Shown one piece after another: positions 11,716 through 22,126 of a stretch of DNA of 64,000 nt. Each line of letters begins with the position of its first letter. Position 1 is the stretch's first letter. Origin of the DNA: Xenopus tropicalis (Eukaryota; Chordata; Amphibia; Anura; Pipidae); assembly GCF_000004195.4 (NCBI RefSeq), contig NC_030678.2:89316904-89380903 (forward strand), read 5' to 3'. The notes beneath the pieces are model-generated. The model was not told the origin of the DNA. It did not search any database and saw nothing but the letters and a program-made list of their open reading frames with translations. Made by a program: the position numbers and the translations under genes.

Positions 11716-13006
11716 CTATAAAACATGAATTATTTGTAATATATCTGATGTAAAAACCACAAAAAACTCCAATATAAAACTTTGTCATCTAAAAGCTGCC
11801 AAGGCCATGTAGCAGTCAATGGAAATTGCCCTTATCAATTTGTAAAATCTTTATTTGATTCAAAGTTTTAGAGGGTTTCTGGATTCTTTTGGTTTTTAAT
11901 CAGATGAAAATCTTGTGAAAACAAGGTTTTCGTATTCTTATTCATATTTGTTCACATTTTTATATATTTGCTCTTTGTATATTCTAAAATGTCTAAACAA
12001 CTGTCTTTGCATTTTAATAAATGTGTAGACATTTCTGCTTTTTTTTTAAAAAAAGTAGGTTTACTAGTGGTAGAAAAAAACACAAATTTTTCTCAAATAC
12101 GAGTTTAAATAAATCTGTCTCTTAATCTTCTCTGCCACTTGTCTCCCCAAGATGCCAGTTTATCAAGATTCCACTGCATTGATGGCACAAATTAGATGGA
12201 TTTTTCTGCACAATCCTATGTCAATAGCAAAATTAGATACAATAATTTCAATACCTACCCACAACAGATTAAATAAGTGAACCCAATACAGAACAGAGGG
12301 ACTAAACTATTGGCAACTTCACTATATACAAGATCTTTCAGCTTGTTCCCTTACAGCCTGGATAACTGACTTTTGATTAAACTAAACCTAGTATGTGTAC
12401 TGGAGAAATGCAGTTGTCTGCCATGTTTACTTTTTTTTACATTACATAATGATTAACATACAGATATTACAGCCCCCCCCCCATTATAATTGTCAGCAGG
12501 AAACTGATGAGTTTTCAAAGCATCCTACAAAATTTCATGCTGTTGCATGTAGCTATGTGGCAAGATTTTGTGGTAAGTATATACAGTATATTATTGATCT
12601 AAGTCTTTTGTGCAGCTCTGCCCTTACTCTTACATTTTGAAGCATGCCGGAAACTATTGTGTTGTTGTTTGGGCTTTATCAAACCAAAGTCACTTGAGTA
12701 GCACAACTCTTGGGCCCTCTATATCATTAACCCCATCACCTATTTACCAGTTTTCCTTAATATGACCAGGGCAGGCTCAGCTTCTCTCCATCTGCGTATT
12801 CTCCACAGGCGGAAAGAAGTTCATGCATTCCCATAAACTCAGCTGGCACTGACAGGTACATGGCCTGTGTGAAGACACACTAAGGGGGTTATAAATCAAC
12901 ATTCAAATATAAAATGCAGGCTGCGAGATGCTAAGCCTGCGCCTCATGTCCCTTCAGCCTTACTGCTCTCTATTTCTGGTTTAAAATCTCCTCCAACCTT
13001 CTAGTC
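11716..13006. other. Intergenic, one weak candidate exon
   Basis: AT-rich DNA with a C-tract at about 12474-12482. The only exon-like interval is 12500-12572, listed separately. Confidence 0.4.
12500..12572 (+). other. Candidate internal exon, unrecognised
   Basis: A 73-bp interval lies between a pyrimidine tract ending TTGTCAGCAG and a strong donor, G|GTAAGT. One frame is open and reads ETDEFSKHPTKFHAVACSYV and onward. I do not recognise it, and no partner exon was found. It may be chance. Confidence 0.18.
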
Positions 13007-13317
13007 TTAAGCTGGCCATACGGGTGGCGATATCGGGGAGGCATGTAGGCGAATTCGATCGTTTGGCCCTGGGGCCAAACGATCAAATTCTGCACGTGGC
13101 AATGGGGCAGTCGGTTCGGGGACTGCATCAACGAGCCGATGCGGTCCCCGATCCGACTGGATTTTCTAACCTGGCCGATCGATATCTGACCAATTTCAGG
13201 CCAGATATCGGTCGGCCAGGCCCCTCGTTTCTGCCCCTACACGGGCCGATAAGCTGCTGAGCCGGTCCAAGGGACCGATATCGGCAGCTTCTATCGGCCC
13301 GTGTATGGGGGCCTTTA
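13007..13317. mobile_element. MITE, family G (GCTGGCCATAC ends), copy 1
   Basis: TTAA then GCTGGCCATACGGGTGG on the left, and CCGTGTATGGGGGCC on the right. The interior is GC-rich with several hairpins (GATCGTTTGGCCCTGGGGCCAAACGATC type). Related copies are at 21831, 43519, 47847, 49190 and 57364. The open frame across it is a by-product of the repeat. Confidence 0.6.
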
Positions 13318-13563
13318 CTCTGCCTTAAAAAAAACTATATTATTGTTACTGTAGTACAAGACATACTTGAGTTAAAATACATTTTGTTTCTAGAAACATA
13401 TTTTAGAACTTTAAAGACACTTGCTGTTCTTTAAAAGGAGCTCACTAAATCTGGGTTTCAAGTGTTTTGTAATAAATTTATAGATCCTAGATTTCGTAAT
13501 ATTTTAGTCTAGAGGTTTTTTCTATTTCAGAACTACTTAGAAATGTTAACTGAAATACCTTAC

Positions 13564-13698
13564 CATATTTGGAACTCAAGAGACTAGTATTAGATGAATT
13601 TAAATTCCTGAACTGCTTAGGTTGTAAAAAGTCAACAGGTGTATAATGTTCATAGTTTCCTGTAACTTCCATTTTAATCACATTTTTGTGGACATCTG
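13564..13698 (-). other. Candidate internal exon, unrecognised
   Basis: On the minus strand a pyrimidine-rich stretch ends in CATCCGCATCAG. It is followed by 135 nt open in one frame and a strong donor, TATG|GTAAGG. The peptide reads VIKMEVTGNYEHYTPVDFLQ and onward and looks protein-like, but I cannot assign a family. It could belong to an unidentified gene downstream of LUZP1 on the same strand, or be chance. Confidence 0.25.
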
Positions 13699-14459
13699 CT
13701 GATGCGGATGAACAAAGGGAGAACTTAAGGAAGATTATAAATAACTCTTCATCTGAACACACAGGGAGAGGTCACAATGCTTTTAGCCCATCCAATAAAT
13801 AAGGGTTGCAAAACTTTCCTTTAACTATCCTGTTGATCTTCCAGCTTCAAACCTTTACATATGCAGACATTTGAGGAGCACCTTTGCCTGTGCATGAAGA
13901 TATTAGTGGCCAAAGGATTTTTATGGCCCCAAGTCTGCTCATAGGCTCCATAGACATCACTATATATATCAATATTTCAATTTAATTTTGCCTTCCAACA
14001 TGCTGTGTGAGATATTATTGTCCCACTACATGTAATAAGCTGGACAGCAGTGGTTTAATACACCCTTTCTAGTCTTTATGTCTTTGCCAAAAACAGGGGC
14101 TTACAACTTACAACCGTAATGCTAAATTGCAGATGCCAACAGCAACCAATCAATTACTTTTAACCAAAGTGGGAAGTGAAAGACCTTTTGGTAACTGCAG
14201 TTATGCAGTTTAGCACTTATGTTTAGCAAATATGTTTTTAAATAAGTTCTATTGTGTTTACTGCTTACTATCAAAGTTCAAGTATAAAGGGATTATTTAA
14301 GAATCTTTTGCAAAGTGCTAAATATTTAATTTGATGCAAATTGCCAACCCAAGATGCAGTGCCTGAAATCTTTGGAGGGGCCGGGTGCGCACCAAAGTCT
14401 CCCCCAAACTCCCCCCCTGCTGTGAGCAGAAAGCACATCTGACCGAACTGGGTGCACAA

Positions 14460-14552
14460 TCATTCACTGGCTATAGAGGAAGCAGACCCCATGGTCCTGC
14501 CCCCTCACGACTGAATGGTCTGCTTCCTCTATAGTTACTCCACTGTCTTTGA
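14460..14552. mobile_element. Fragment with inverted GAGGAAGCAGACC ends
   Basis: TATAGAGGAAGCAGACC (about 14473) and its inverse GGTCTGCTTCCTCTATA (about 14518-14534), followed by GTTACTCCACTG. This matches, inverted, the CAGTGGCGTAACTATA terminus seen at 5354. Confidence 0.45.
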
Positions 14553-14825
14553 AATGTTTTCTTTTTATATATCATTTTATAAATACAAAGGTTAAATAAA
14601 TAAAATAAAAATAATGTAACTGTTACATTATCAAACAAGGACCCACTATTTGTTTACAGTCAATAAGTTGGGAAAACTGAAAAAATAAGTGAAAGAAGAA
14701 AGAAAACAAAACATAATGGCATTTAAACATACTGTATATATTACCCTTTGGAGAATGAGGACTTGAGGAGACATTAACAATGTATTTACTGAACATACTA
14801 ATAAAATCATATGTAAGGCACACAA

Positions 14826-14948
14826 CGAGGTCAGTGTATCTCTGCTGGGATTATTAGATATTCTGTTGATTTGAATGTTTCCCATGATTGGCAAATGATT
14901 ATGTTTCTCAAGAGTATCTTCCAGTAATGTTGTTGAAAAGTTCACCTT
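14826..14948 (-). other. Weak candidate exon, unrecognised
   Basis: After ATTATATTTAG on the minus strand, a frame reads VNFSTTLLEDTLEKHNHLPI and onward with no stop for over 40 codons. The donor is unclear (GTTGTG, or GTATGT further on), and its phase does not fit 13564-13698 directly. Low support. Confidence 0.13.
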
Positions 14949-15181
14949 CTAAATATAATTAAAGAGAGAAAATACAAGGTTTTGAAACTCTAAAACCTCT
15001 CCAGTAAGTCTGACATACATGGTGGGCAAGTTATTTGATATTTGTTAAGGGTTCACATTCAAAATTATGTTCTGGAGAGCATTATGAGCAGTAATCAGCA
15101 TGGCTTTAGGAAGACTAGGTCATGCCAGACAAAACTGATTGCTTTTTATGATGAGCTAAGTAAGAAGCTGGACAGTGGGTT

Positions 15182-15400
15182 ATAGATACGTGGGCAAAAC
15201 AGTTAAAGCAGTGAAAGACTGAATAGGACAACACAAATCCGATATTGTCAGCAAATGAACATAAGGCATGCTGGACATATTTTATAGATACCCCTTCAAG
15301 TCTGAATGAGAGAACAGAATAACAGTTTCTATAGGCTAAAATTTAGGTCCTGCATACTGGTGAGTATGACAATCCATCTGACTGCTAATTTCATATGTGG
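15182..15400 (+). mobile_element. Possible Penelope-like endonuclease fragment
   Basis: The reading RYVGKTVKAVKD, a stop, then IGQHKSDIVS resembles the start of the GIY-YIG endonuclease region of Penelope-like elements. Stops break the frame. It sits between two LINE pieces and so looks like an insertion or rearranged junction. The right limit is uncertain. Confidence 0.4.
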
Positions 15401-15785
15401 TTTATGTTTCTTCCTTAGGCGCTATGTGAGCGCAGTAACAACTGTTTAGAATGTAACCATAAGATGGAATGTTTATGTATTGTCCAGACCAACACCTAGC
15501 ATTGTGATGCCGACGTATGTAGACATTGACATCACTGATCTCGCAAGATTTCGAATGGTCTGGTATGCAGACTTTGGGTTTTAAATTAAGCTCAGAGTTG
15601 GTGATGGGGAATGCTGCACTGAAAAAGGGGGCGTGAGGTCCCTTAAACATCTGTACCATCCTTGCTAATTGCCCTAATAAACCACAGCAGAGGCAGTTTT
15701 TGCCCCAGCATAAACGGGAATGACATCCATCTGTTTTTGCATTTGATATGTTTCCAAGTTATCAGGAGTGTGCACTCAATGTTAG

Positions 15786-15983
15786 GGTGAAGAAACATGG
15801 AGCTACTTAGTAGCAGCTACTTGTCATGGCTACTAAACCCCAGAAAATCCCCTGCCATAGACAATACTGAGAATTGCCTCTGCCTAAACACACGTAGAGA
15901 CAATTATCAGTAAATGATCAGCATTGTCTATTTTAGTAGCTGTGACAAGTAGCTGCTACTAGTAGCTCCGTGTGTCTTTACAC
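15786..15983. mobile_element. Palindromic MITE with GGAGCTACT arms
   Basis: Left CATGGAGCTACTTAGTAGCA-GCTACTTGTCATGGCTACTA is mirrored on the right by TAGTAGCTGTGACAAGTAGC and TAGTAGCTCCGTG. It abuts the next palindromic MITE without a gap. Confidence 0.6.
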
Positions 15984-16268
15984 TAAGGGCTCTGGCACAC
16001 GGGGAGATTAGTCACCCGCGACAAATCTCCCTTGTCACGGGCAACTAATCTCCCCGAGTTGCCATGACCCGCCATCCCACCGGCGAACATGTAAGTCGCC
16101 GGCGGGATGGCACACGCCAGGAAATCGCGCCGCCTCGTGTGCCATCCCGCCGGCGACTTACATGTTCGCCGGTGGGATGCCGGGTCATGGCAACTCGGGG
16201 AGATTAGTCGCCCGTGAACATGGATTTTTGTCGCGGGCGACTAATTTCCCCGTGTGCCAGAGCCCTTA
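15984..16268. mobile_element. Palindromic MITE, family K, copy 1
   Basis: The ends are TAAGGGCTCTGGCACACGGG and its inverse. Nearly the whole 285 bp folds on itself through GGGGAGATTAGTC, CCGCCGGCGACTTACATG and CACACG blocks around a centre near 16125. It is very CpG-rich against an AT-rich background. Relatives are at 42813-42903, 51770-51969 and 53923-54198. Confidence 0.7.
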
Positions 16269-16908
16269 AAGGAACTACAGTATATTGATTCAAAAGAATG
16301 GTTTTAGAGGACTCAATCAATTCTGTTTGCTTCATGATTTTGCCTAAGTGTTTGATACAGTGCCCCACAAACGACTGCTCTCTAAACTAAGGTCTGTTGG
16401 TCTTAGTGAAGTCGTTTGCACATGGATAGGTAATTGGCTACAGAGGATGGTTGTTAAAAGTACATTCTCTACTTGGAGTGAGGTTCTCAGTGGGGTCCCT
16501 CAGGGTTCTTTATTGGGTCTATATTAATTTTACAGGATAATATTGAGTGAGAGAGGGTACAAGCTGGGAAACTAAGCTGGTAAAGGGTATGAAGTCTTTC
16601 TTCAGTTATGAAGAAAGACTGGCCAAGTTGGGTCTGTTTACACTGGAGAAGAGGCGCTTAAGATGACATGATAACTACGTATAAATATATATATAAGGGG
16701 ATCATTTAATAAATTCACTAATGCTTTATTAACCAGTAGGTCCTTCCAAATGACATGGGGGCACTCATTATGATTAGAAGGAGGTTCTGTCTAAATATTC
16801 AGGGTTTTTCTACTGTGAGAGCTGTGAAGTTGTGGAATTCTCTCCCTCAATCAGTCATGCTGGCTGATACATTATATAGCTTCAAGAAGGGGTTGGATGG
16901 TTTTTTAG

Positions 16909-18696
16909 CAAGTTAGGGAATACAGGGTTATGGGAGATAGCTCTCAGTACAAGTGAGGGAATACAGGGTTATGGGAGATAGCTCTCAGTACAAGTGAGGG
17001 AATACAGGGTTATGGGAGATAGCTCTCAGTACAAGTGAGGGGATACAGGGTTATGGGAGATAGCTGTCAGTACAAGTGAGGGAATACAGGGGTATGGGAG
17101 ATAGCTCTCAGTACAAGTGAGGGAATACAGGGTTATGGGAGATAGCTGTCAGTACAAGTGAGGGAATACAGGGTTATGGGAGATAGCTGTCAGTACAAGT
17201 GAGGGAATACAGGGGTAGGGGAGATAGCTCTCAGTACAAGTGAGGGAATACAGGGGTATGGGAGATAGCTCTCAGTACAAGTGAGGGAATACAGGGGTAT
17301 GGGGGATAGCTCTCAGTACAAGTGAGGGAATACAGGGGTATGGGAGATAGCTCTCAGTACAAGTGAGGGAATACAGGGGGGGATAGTCCAGAGGAGGAAT
17401 AAGGTAGGGATAGCTCTCAGTACAAGTGAGGGAATACAGGGGTAGGGGAGATAGCTCTCAGTACAAGTGAGGGAATACAGGGGTAGGGGAGATAGCTCTC
17501 AGTACTAGTGAGGGAATACAGGGTTATGGGAGATAGCTCTCAGTACAAGTGAGGGAATACAGGGTTATGGGAGATAGCTCTCAGTACAAGTGAGGGAATA
17601 CAGGGTTATGGGAGATAGCTCTCAGTACTAGTGAGGGAATACAGGGTTATGGGAGATAGCTCTCAGTACTAGTGAGGGAATACAGGGGTATGGGAGATAG
17701 CTCTCAGTACAAGTGAGGGAATACAGGGTATGGGAGATAGCTCTCAGTACAAGTGAGGGAATACAGGGGTATGGGAGATAGCTCTCAGTACAAGTGAGGG
17801 AATACAGGGTTATGGGAGATAGCTCTCAGTACAAGTGAGGGAATACAGGGAGATAGCTCTCAGTACAAGTGAGGGAATACAGGGGGAGATAGCTCTCAGT
17901 ACAAGTGAGGGAATACAGGGTTATGGAGATAGCTCTCAGTACAAGTGAGGGAATACAGGGGTATGGGAGATAGCTCTCAGTACAAGTGAGGGAATACAGG
18001 GTAGGGAGATAGCTCTCAGTACAAGTGAGGGAATACAGGGTATGGGAGATAGCTCTCAGTACAAGTGAGGGAATACAGGGGTATGGGAGATAGCTCTCAG
18101 TACAAGTGAGGGAATACAGGGGTATGGGAGATAGCTCTCAGTACAAGTGAGGGAATACAGGGGTATGGGAGATAGCTCTCAGTACAAGTGAGGGAATACA
18201 GGGTATGGAGATAGCTCTCAGTACAAGTGAGGGAATACAGGGGTAGGGGATAGCTCTCAGTACAAGTGAGGGAATACAGGGGTAGGGGAGATAGCTCTCA
18301 GTACAAGTGAGGGAATACAGGGGTAGGGAGATAGCTCTCAGTACAAGTGAGGGAATACAGGGGTAGGGGAGATAGCTCTAGTGAGGGAATACAGTACAAG
18401 TGAGGGAATACAGGGGTAGGGGAGATAGCTCATACAGTGGGAATACAAGTGAGGGAATACAGGGTTATGGGAGATAGCTCTTAGTACAAGTGAGGGAATA
18501 CAGGGTTATGGGAGATAGCTCTCAGTACAAGTGAGGGAATACAGGGGTATGGGAGATAGCTCTCAGTACAAGTGAGGGAATACAGGGGTAGGGGAGATAG
18601 CTCTCAGTACAAGTGAGGGAATACAGGGGTAGGGGAGATAGCTCTCAGTACAAGTGAGGGAATACAGGGTTATGGGAGATAGCTCTTAGTACAAGC
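16909..18696 (+). repeat. 41-bp minisatellite, about 43 copies, from a LINE tail
   Basis: The monomer reads GTGAGGGAATACAGGGTTAT then GGGAGATAGCTCTCAGTACAA (41 bp). About 1.79 kb of head-to-tail copies follow the LINE stop codon. The first unit starts inside the last codons of the LINE frame (GCAAGTTAGGG against ACAAGTGAGGG), and the last unit runs into the normal LINE tail (TACAAGCTGATCCAGGG). Monomers vary mainly in the centre (TTATGGG, GTATGGG, GTAGGGG, shorter forms). A few have ACTAGT for ACAAGT around 17500-17680, and irregular units occur near 17375-17410 and 18375-18450. Confidence 0.95.
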
Positions 18697-18885
18697 TGAT
18701 CCAGGGACTGGTCCGATTGCCATCTTGGAGTCAGGAAGGAATTTTTTATCCCTCTGTGAAAAAGTTTTTTTTTTTGCCTTTCTCTGGATCAACTAGCAGT
18801 TAGGCAGGGGTTATATATATGCATAAAAGGTTGAACATAATGGACGTATGTCTTTATTTAACCTACCTTACTATGTTACTATGAA

Positions 18886-19992
18886 ACCACTGCAAAAACC
18901 ATAAATGTCTTGTAGATTATAAAAACATTCAAATTCAGAAAGCACGAACGAAAAAAAGACACAGAAAAAAACGTGAAAACCGCAACTTTTTCTTATGATC
19001 ACACAAATGCAAGTGTTAAAGCCTGAAAACCACTAAAACCACGGAGCAAAAAAAGTTCTTCCAGTTGTAAAAAAGACACTTGCCATTGACTTCTTCATGA
19101 TCCCAACAGCGTTTAGATGGTGTATTTTTTCTTTCAGATTTGTTGCAGTTTTGATGCAAAAAAGGTTAGTAAATGCCCACGCTTAAGTCTTCACTTAAAC
19201 CATTAGAGTCTGTATGAAATACCTCTTTCCTGAAATAATTTACAACTGGACAGTCCCACCATGCATGTTTATAGCCTCCTTGAGCCTCTGAAGCAAGTTG
19301 AGGAAGACTTGGGGTATATTTCATGCTTGCGGGTCAGATTAATATACCAATGAAAAAACCACCTTACATCCCATTTCTTTTATTGAGTTATTTTAGGGCT
19401 GCCCAGACCTTTGGTCAAAATCGTTGAAATTTTTTTTCCCCAAACATTTCTATATTGACATAAGGGTTCCTGAGGGACACCCTGAAGAGAATAGGGAAAA
19501 GAAGATGGATTTCCGCGCATACCCAGGGCTCCTGAGAAATTAAAAGGGCATGTGTGTGCCCTGAATTTGCTCATTTGTGGCACAGAAGAAAGGGACTTTC
19601 CACAGCACAGCATTTAACTTTAAAAAAAGTGAGTGATCATTCTGAAGAAGTCAGAGAATCTTAGAAGAAATCCTACATAAGAAGTAGATCTACACGCCAT
19701 AGCCAATAATTAGCTTTATTTATTTTTTACCTTTCCTTGTCCTTTAAGCTCAAGTTCTCCTCTAAGCTCAGAGAGACAAAACAAACATACACCAAAATGA
19801 AGTCTGGAAGTCTGGACTCCTGATATCCTTGGGCTCGACAATGATCAGATCCGATGAAAAGCCCAATAAGACCTATTCCATTACCCAGTGGGAATGGAAT
19901 AGGTCATAATGGGCCCAACTTGGCCCATACATTACAACATTTTTAATTAATCCTATAAATTCTGAAGAAAATTACAAAAGATAAGATTGCCT
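18886..19992. other. Intergenic, with MITE remnants
   Basis: About 18905-19185 has a loose foldback with A-rich and T-rich arms, ending in a GTAAATGCCC word like a MITE end. A T2-type right end (CCTTTCCTTGTCCTTTAA) stops at 19749. A hairpin built on GACCTATTCCATT and its inverse lies at about 19871-19906. No gene is visible. Confidence 0.4.
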
Positions 19993-20642
19993 TTAAAGGA
20001 CATGTAAAGCCTACATTCGCCTACAATGTATATCAGTTGGGCATGTCTCCCCCACCCAAATGGCATTATTTGTACTGCATGTATCCCCTCCATTTGCCAG
20101 CACCATCACATTTTCCTAAAGCAAATAGCAGCTTTCACCCGGTGGCCATTTTTCCTCTGATACATAATCACATACATTTAAATCTGCAAACACCATACAC
20201 ACACACAGATCCTTATTCAGCATACTGTAAATTTAACCAAGAATACAGGCTCACACAGGCACAAATGTCTTTGATAAAAGTTCTACTTTGTTTGAGCTGA
20301 GCTCAGGAGAGCTGGTTGGGAGAAAAAAATAAAAAAAACTGAAGCAGACAGCTAGAGCTGAGTTTCTATGGAAACCAGCAATGCCATCTCTTCACTGGCT
20401 GCTAGACTGGAGGGAGTTTTTAGTAATCTGAGCTTAGAACAACTGAGCATGCCCACAAGCAAACAGCCAAAGCAAATTCCTGAGGGAGGGGACTGAGTGG
20501 GTTTCAGGAAGAGAAGGAAATCTAAGTGATTAAGGGGATGCTGCAGCCTTAGTAACCACAACCAGTGTGGCAGGTATTGAAAGATTTCAAAGAGGCTGTT
20601 CACTGGTTAAATTTTTGTGTGTGGGGTTTACATGTCCTTTAA
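19993..20642. mobile_element. T2-like MITE next to the LUZP1 3' end
   Basis: TTAAAGGACATGTAAA on the left is mirrored by TTTACATGTCCTTTAA on the right, giving 16-17 bp ends with TTAA borders. The element is about 650 bp, long for a MITE. It begins only about 60 bp past the likely LUZP1 cleavage site. Confidence 0.65.
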
Positions 20643-20722
20643 AGAAAAACATTGAAAATACATACCTGGGTATCACAATTGTTATGAAAGAGAGGCAATT
20701 GAAAGTAATATTTCAAATGTAT

Positions 20723-20728
20723 TTTATT
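20723..20728 (-). terminator. Polyadenylation signal AATAAA for LUZP1
   Basis: TTTATT on the plus strand is AATAAA on the minus strand. It is the last canonical hexamer before the MITE at 19993-20642. Other hexamers occur higher in the UTR, so alternative ends are possible. Confidence 0.4.
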
Positions 20729-21790
20729 ATCAAAGATTCATAGTGAATGTCATTTGTACAGGCACAATTAAAATAAAATGATTTATGGGCAAGAGGAATG
20801 TTTCACAATTTTATACAGAAATAATATAACATATTGTAAAAAAAATACACTTCCCCCATTTGTTTGTTGGTCATATGGGAACACTGTGACACACAATATA
20901 TCTTTTGAGAAGATTCAGTATCCATAAGACTGTCTGTAAATCAGGGCTGGTGCATATTTTACAAAACAAAGACATGGTCCTATACAGATACTCCCTGCTT
21001 CAGACTAAACAAAAATAAAATGCATGGAAATATTTACATGACTTAGTAACACATCCAGGATTCATTTAAAGTAAAGCTCTTCGAGTTACCCAGTATAGTC
21101 ATCTAGAGCGCAGTTTGCAAAAAGGTTCAAGTGATCACAAGAAAATAAGCCAACCAGAGCTCTCTCCTAAATGCCCTCAGCACCAATGAAATCACACAGA
21201 GAATAACCAATCAGGGCACAGGTTTTATACTCCCAGAATCCTCCTACCCTTTAAAACATTTGCCATTAGGCAGCAGTTTACATAGCATAAAGCAAAAGCA
21301 ATAATACTTTTTTAAATACATATTTATCAAAATAACTGGTAAGAACCCTGCTAAATTTATTAACCATGCCCAAAATGAACTTTTAAGACAAAGAACTAAA
21401 ATTGCTTACACTAGCCTTAAGGTTATATGTAATATATATGTGGAAGCAAAGATTAAAATGGAATTTCAGTTCACAGGAAAAAATGGTTTTAACAACGTTA
21501 TCTGCCATTAACAATGCTATTTAGATGTTTTTACATATACACGACTCATACTCAGGTTTAAAAATGCTTCGTATCTTAAAAAGGACAGCCACCAAAAAAT
21601 CAAGCTCAGCTGAAATTTAAAGAGAAACTACATGAAAAACAGTTCTTGATAGGGGGTTTAGTGTTACATTTTACTAATCAACTGTTGCTTTTGAGAACAG
21701 TGCTAGTATAGTATGGCCCTTTGTGCATGTATCTAGAGGTCAATCTATTTAAAAGCAGCAATGAAAAACTGGAGGTCCCAGCTGCTGTGA

Positions 21791-22126
21791 ACTACAATTC
21801 CCAGAATCCAGCAACCGAAACACTCAGCTCTTAAGCTGGCCATACACGCACCAATATTATCATACTATAATCGGTGTGAGTATGGTGGATCAATGAGACG
21901 ACAGATATTGGCAAAAGCCTTGGATATAAGTCATCTCGTCGATTGGGTGGTGTCCAAGCAAAAGCTACATTTAGGGCTGAATCATCAGATAGGTGTAGAA
22001 TTCCTATTGTTTCTACCTCCATATCTGACGATTCAGCCCTGAACGTCAATGGAGGGAACCAATGGTCGCAGGAAAGATCGTAATTGTAACGTGTACAGCC
22101 AGCTTTAGGAATGCTGGGAGCTGTAG
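21791..22126. mobile_element. ACTACAATTCCCAG-ended repeat in the 3'UTR
   Basis: ACTACAATTCCCAGAATCC at 21791 faces GGAATGCTGGGAGCTGTAG at 22108-22126, an inverted pair now separated by the family G element. ACTACAATTCCCAG is also the core of the vertebrate ZNF143/THAP11 binding motif. A partial relative (ACTCCCAGCA and TGCTGGGA) is at about 62048-62092. Confidence 0.45.
21831..22107. mobile_element. MITE, family G, copy 2, inside the LUZP1 3'UTR
   Basis: TTAAGCTGGCCATACACGC on the left and CGTGTACAGCCAGCTTTA on the right. Internal inverted blocks (TCAGGGCTGAATCGTCAGAT type) are shared with 47847-48167 and 49190-49531. It splits the ACTACAATTCCCAG repeat, so it is the younger insertion. Confidence 0.65.

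Larger units (their letters stand above)
15062..18885 (+). mobile_element. Decayed CR1-like LINE, interrupted and expanded
   Basis: Three pieces in order on the plus strand. At about 15062-15180 the reading includes NQHGFRKTRSCQT, a CR1-type reverse transcriptase block. At about 16330-16530 it reads FDTVPHKRLLSKLRSVGL and then SGVPQGSLLG, the classic motif upstream of the catalytic block. At about 16600-16916 comes the C-terminal region (RLAKLGLFTLEKRRL; LWNSLPQSVMLADTLYSFKK) with a TAG at 16914-16916. The stretch that should carry the catalytic aspartates is deleted. The 3' tail continues after the minisatellite (TGATCCAGGGACTGGTCCG, then TTACTATGTTACTATG). It is a dead copy. Confidence 0.75.

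Noticed and set aside
13024..13260. Clean GC-rich open frame of 78 codons
   Set aside because: It lies wholly inside a family G MITE built of hairpins. The composition explains the lack of stops.
16909..18696. Regular repeats reminiscent of a CRISPR array
   Set aside because: Units are contiguous 41-bp copies without unique spacers, in a vertebrate LINE tail. It is a minisatellite.
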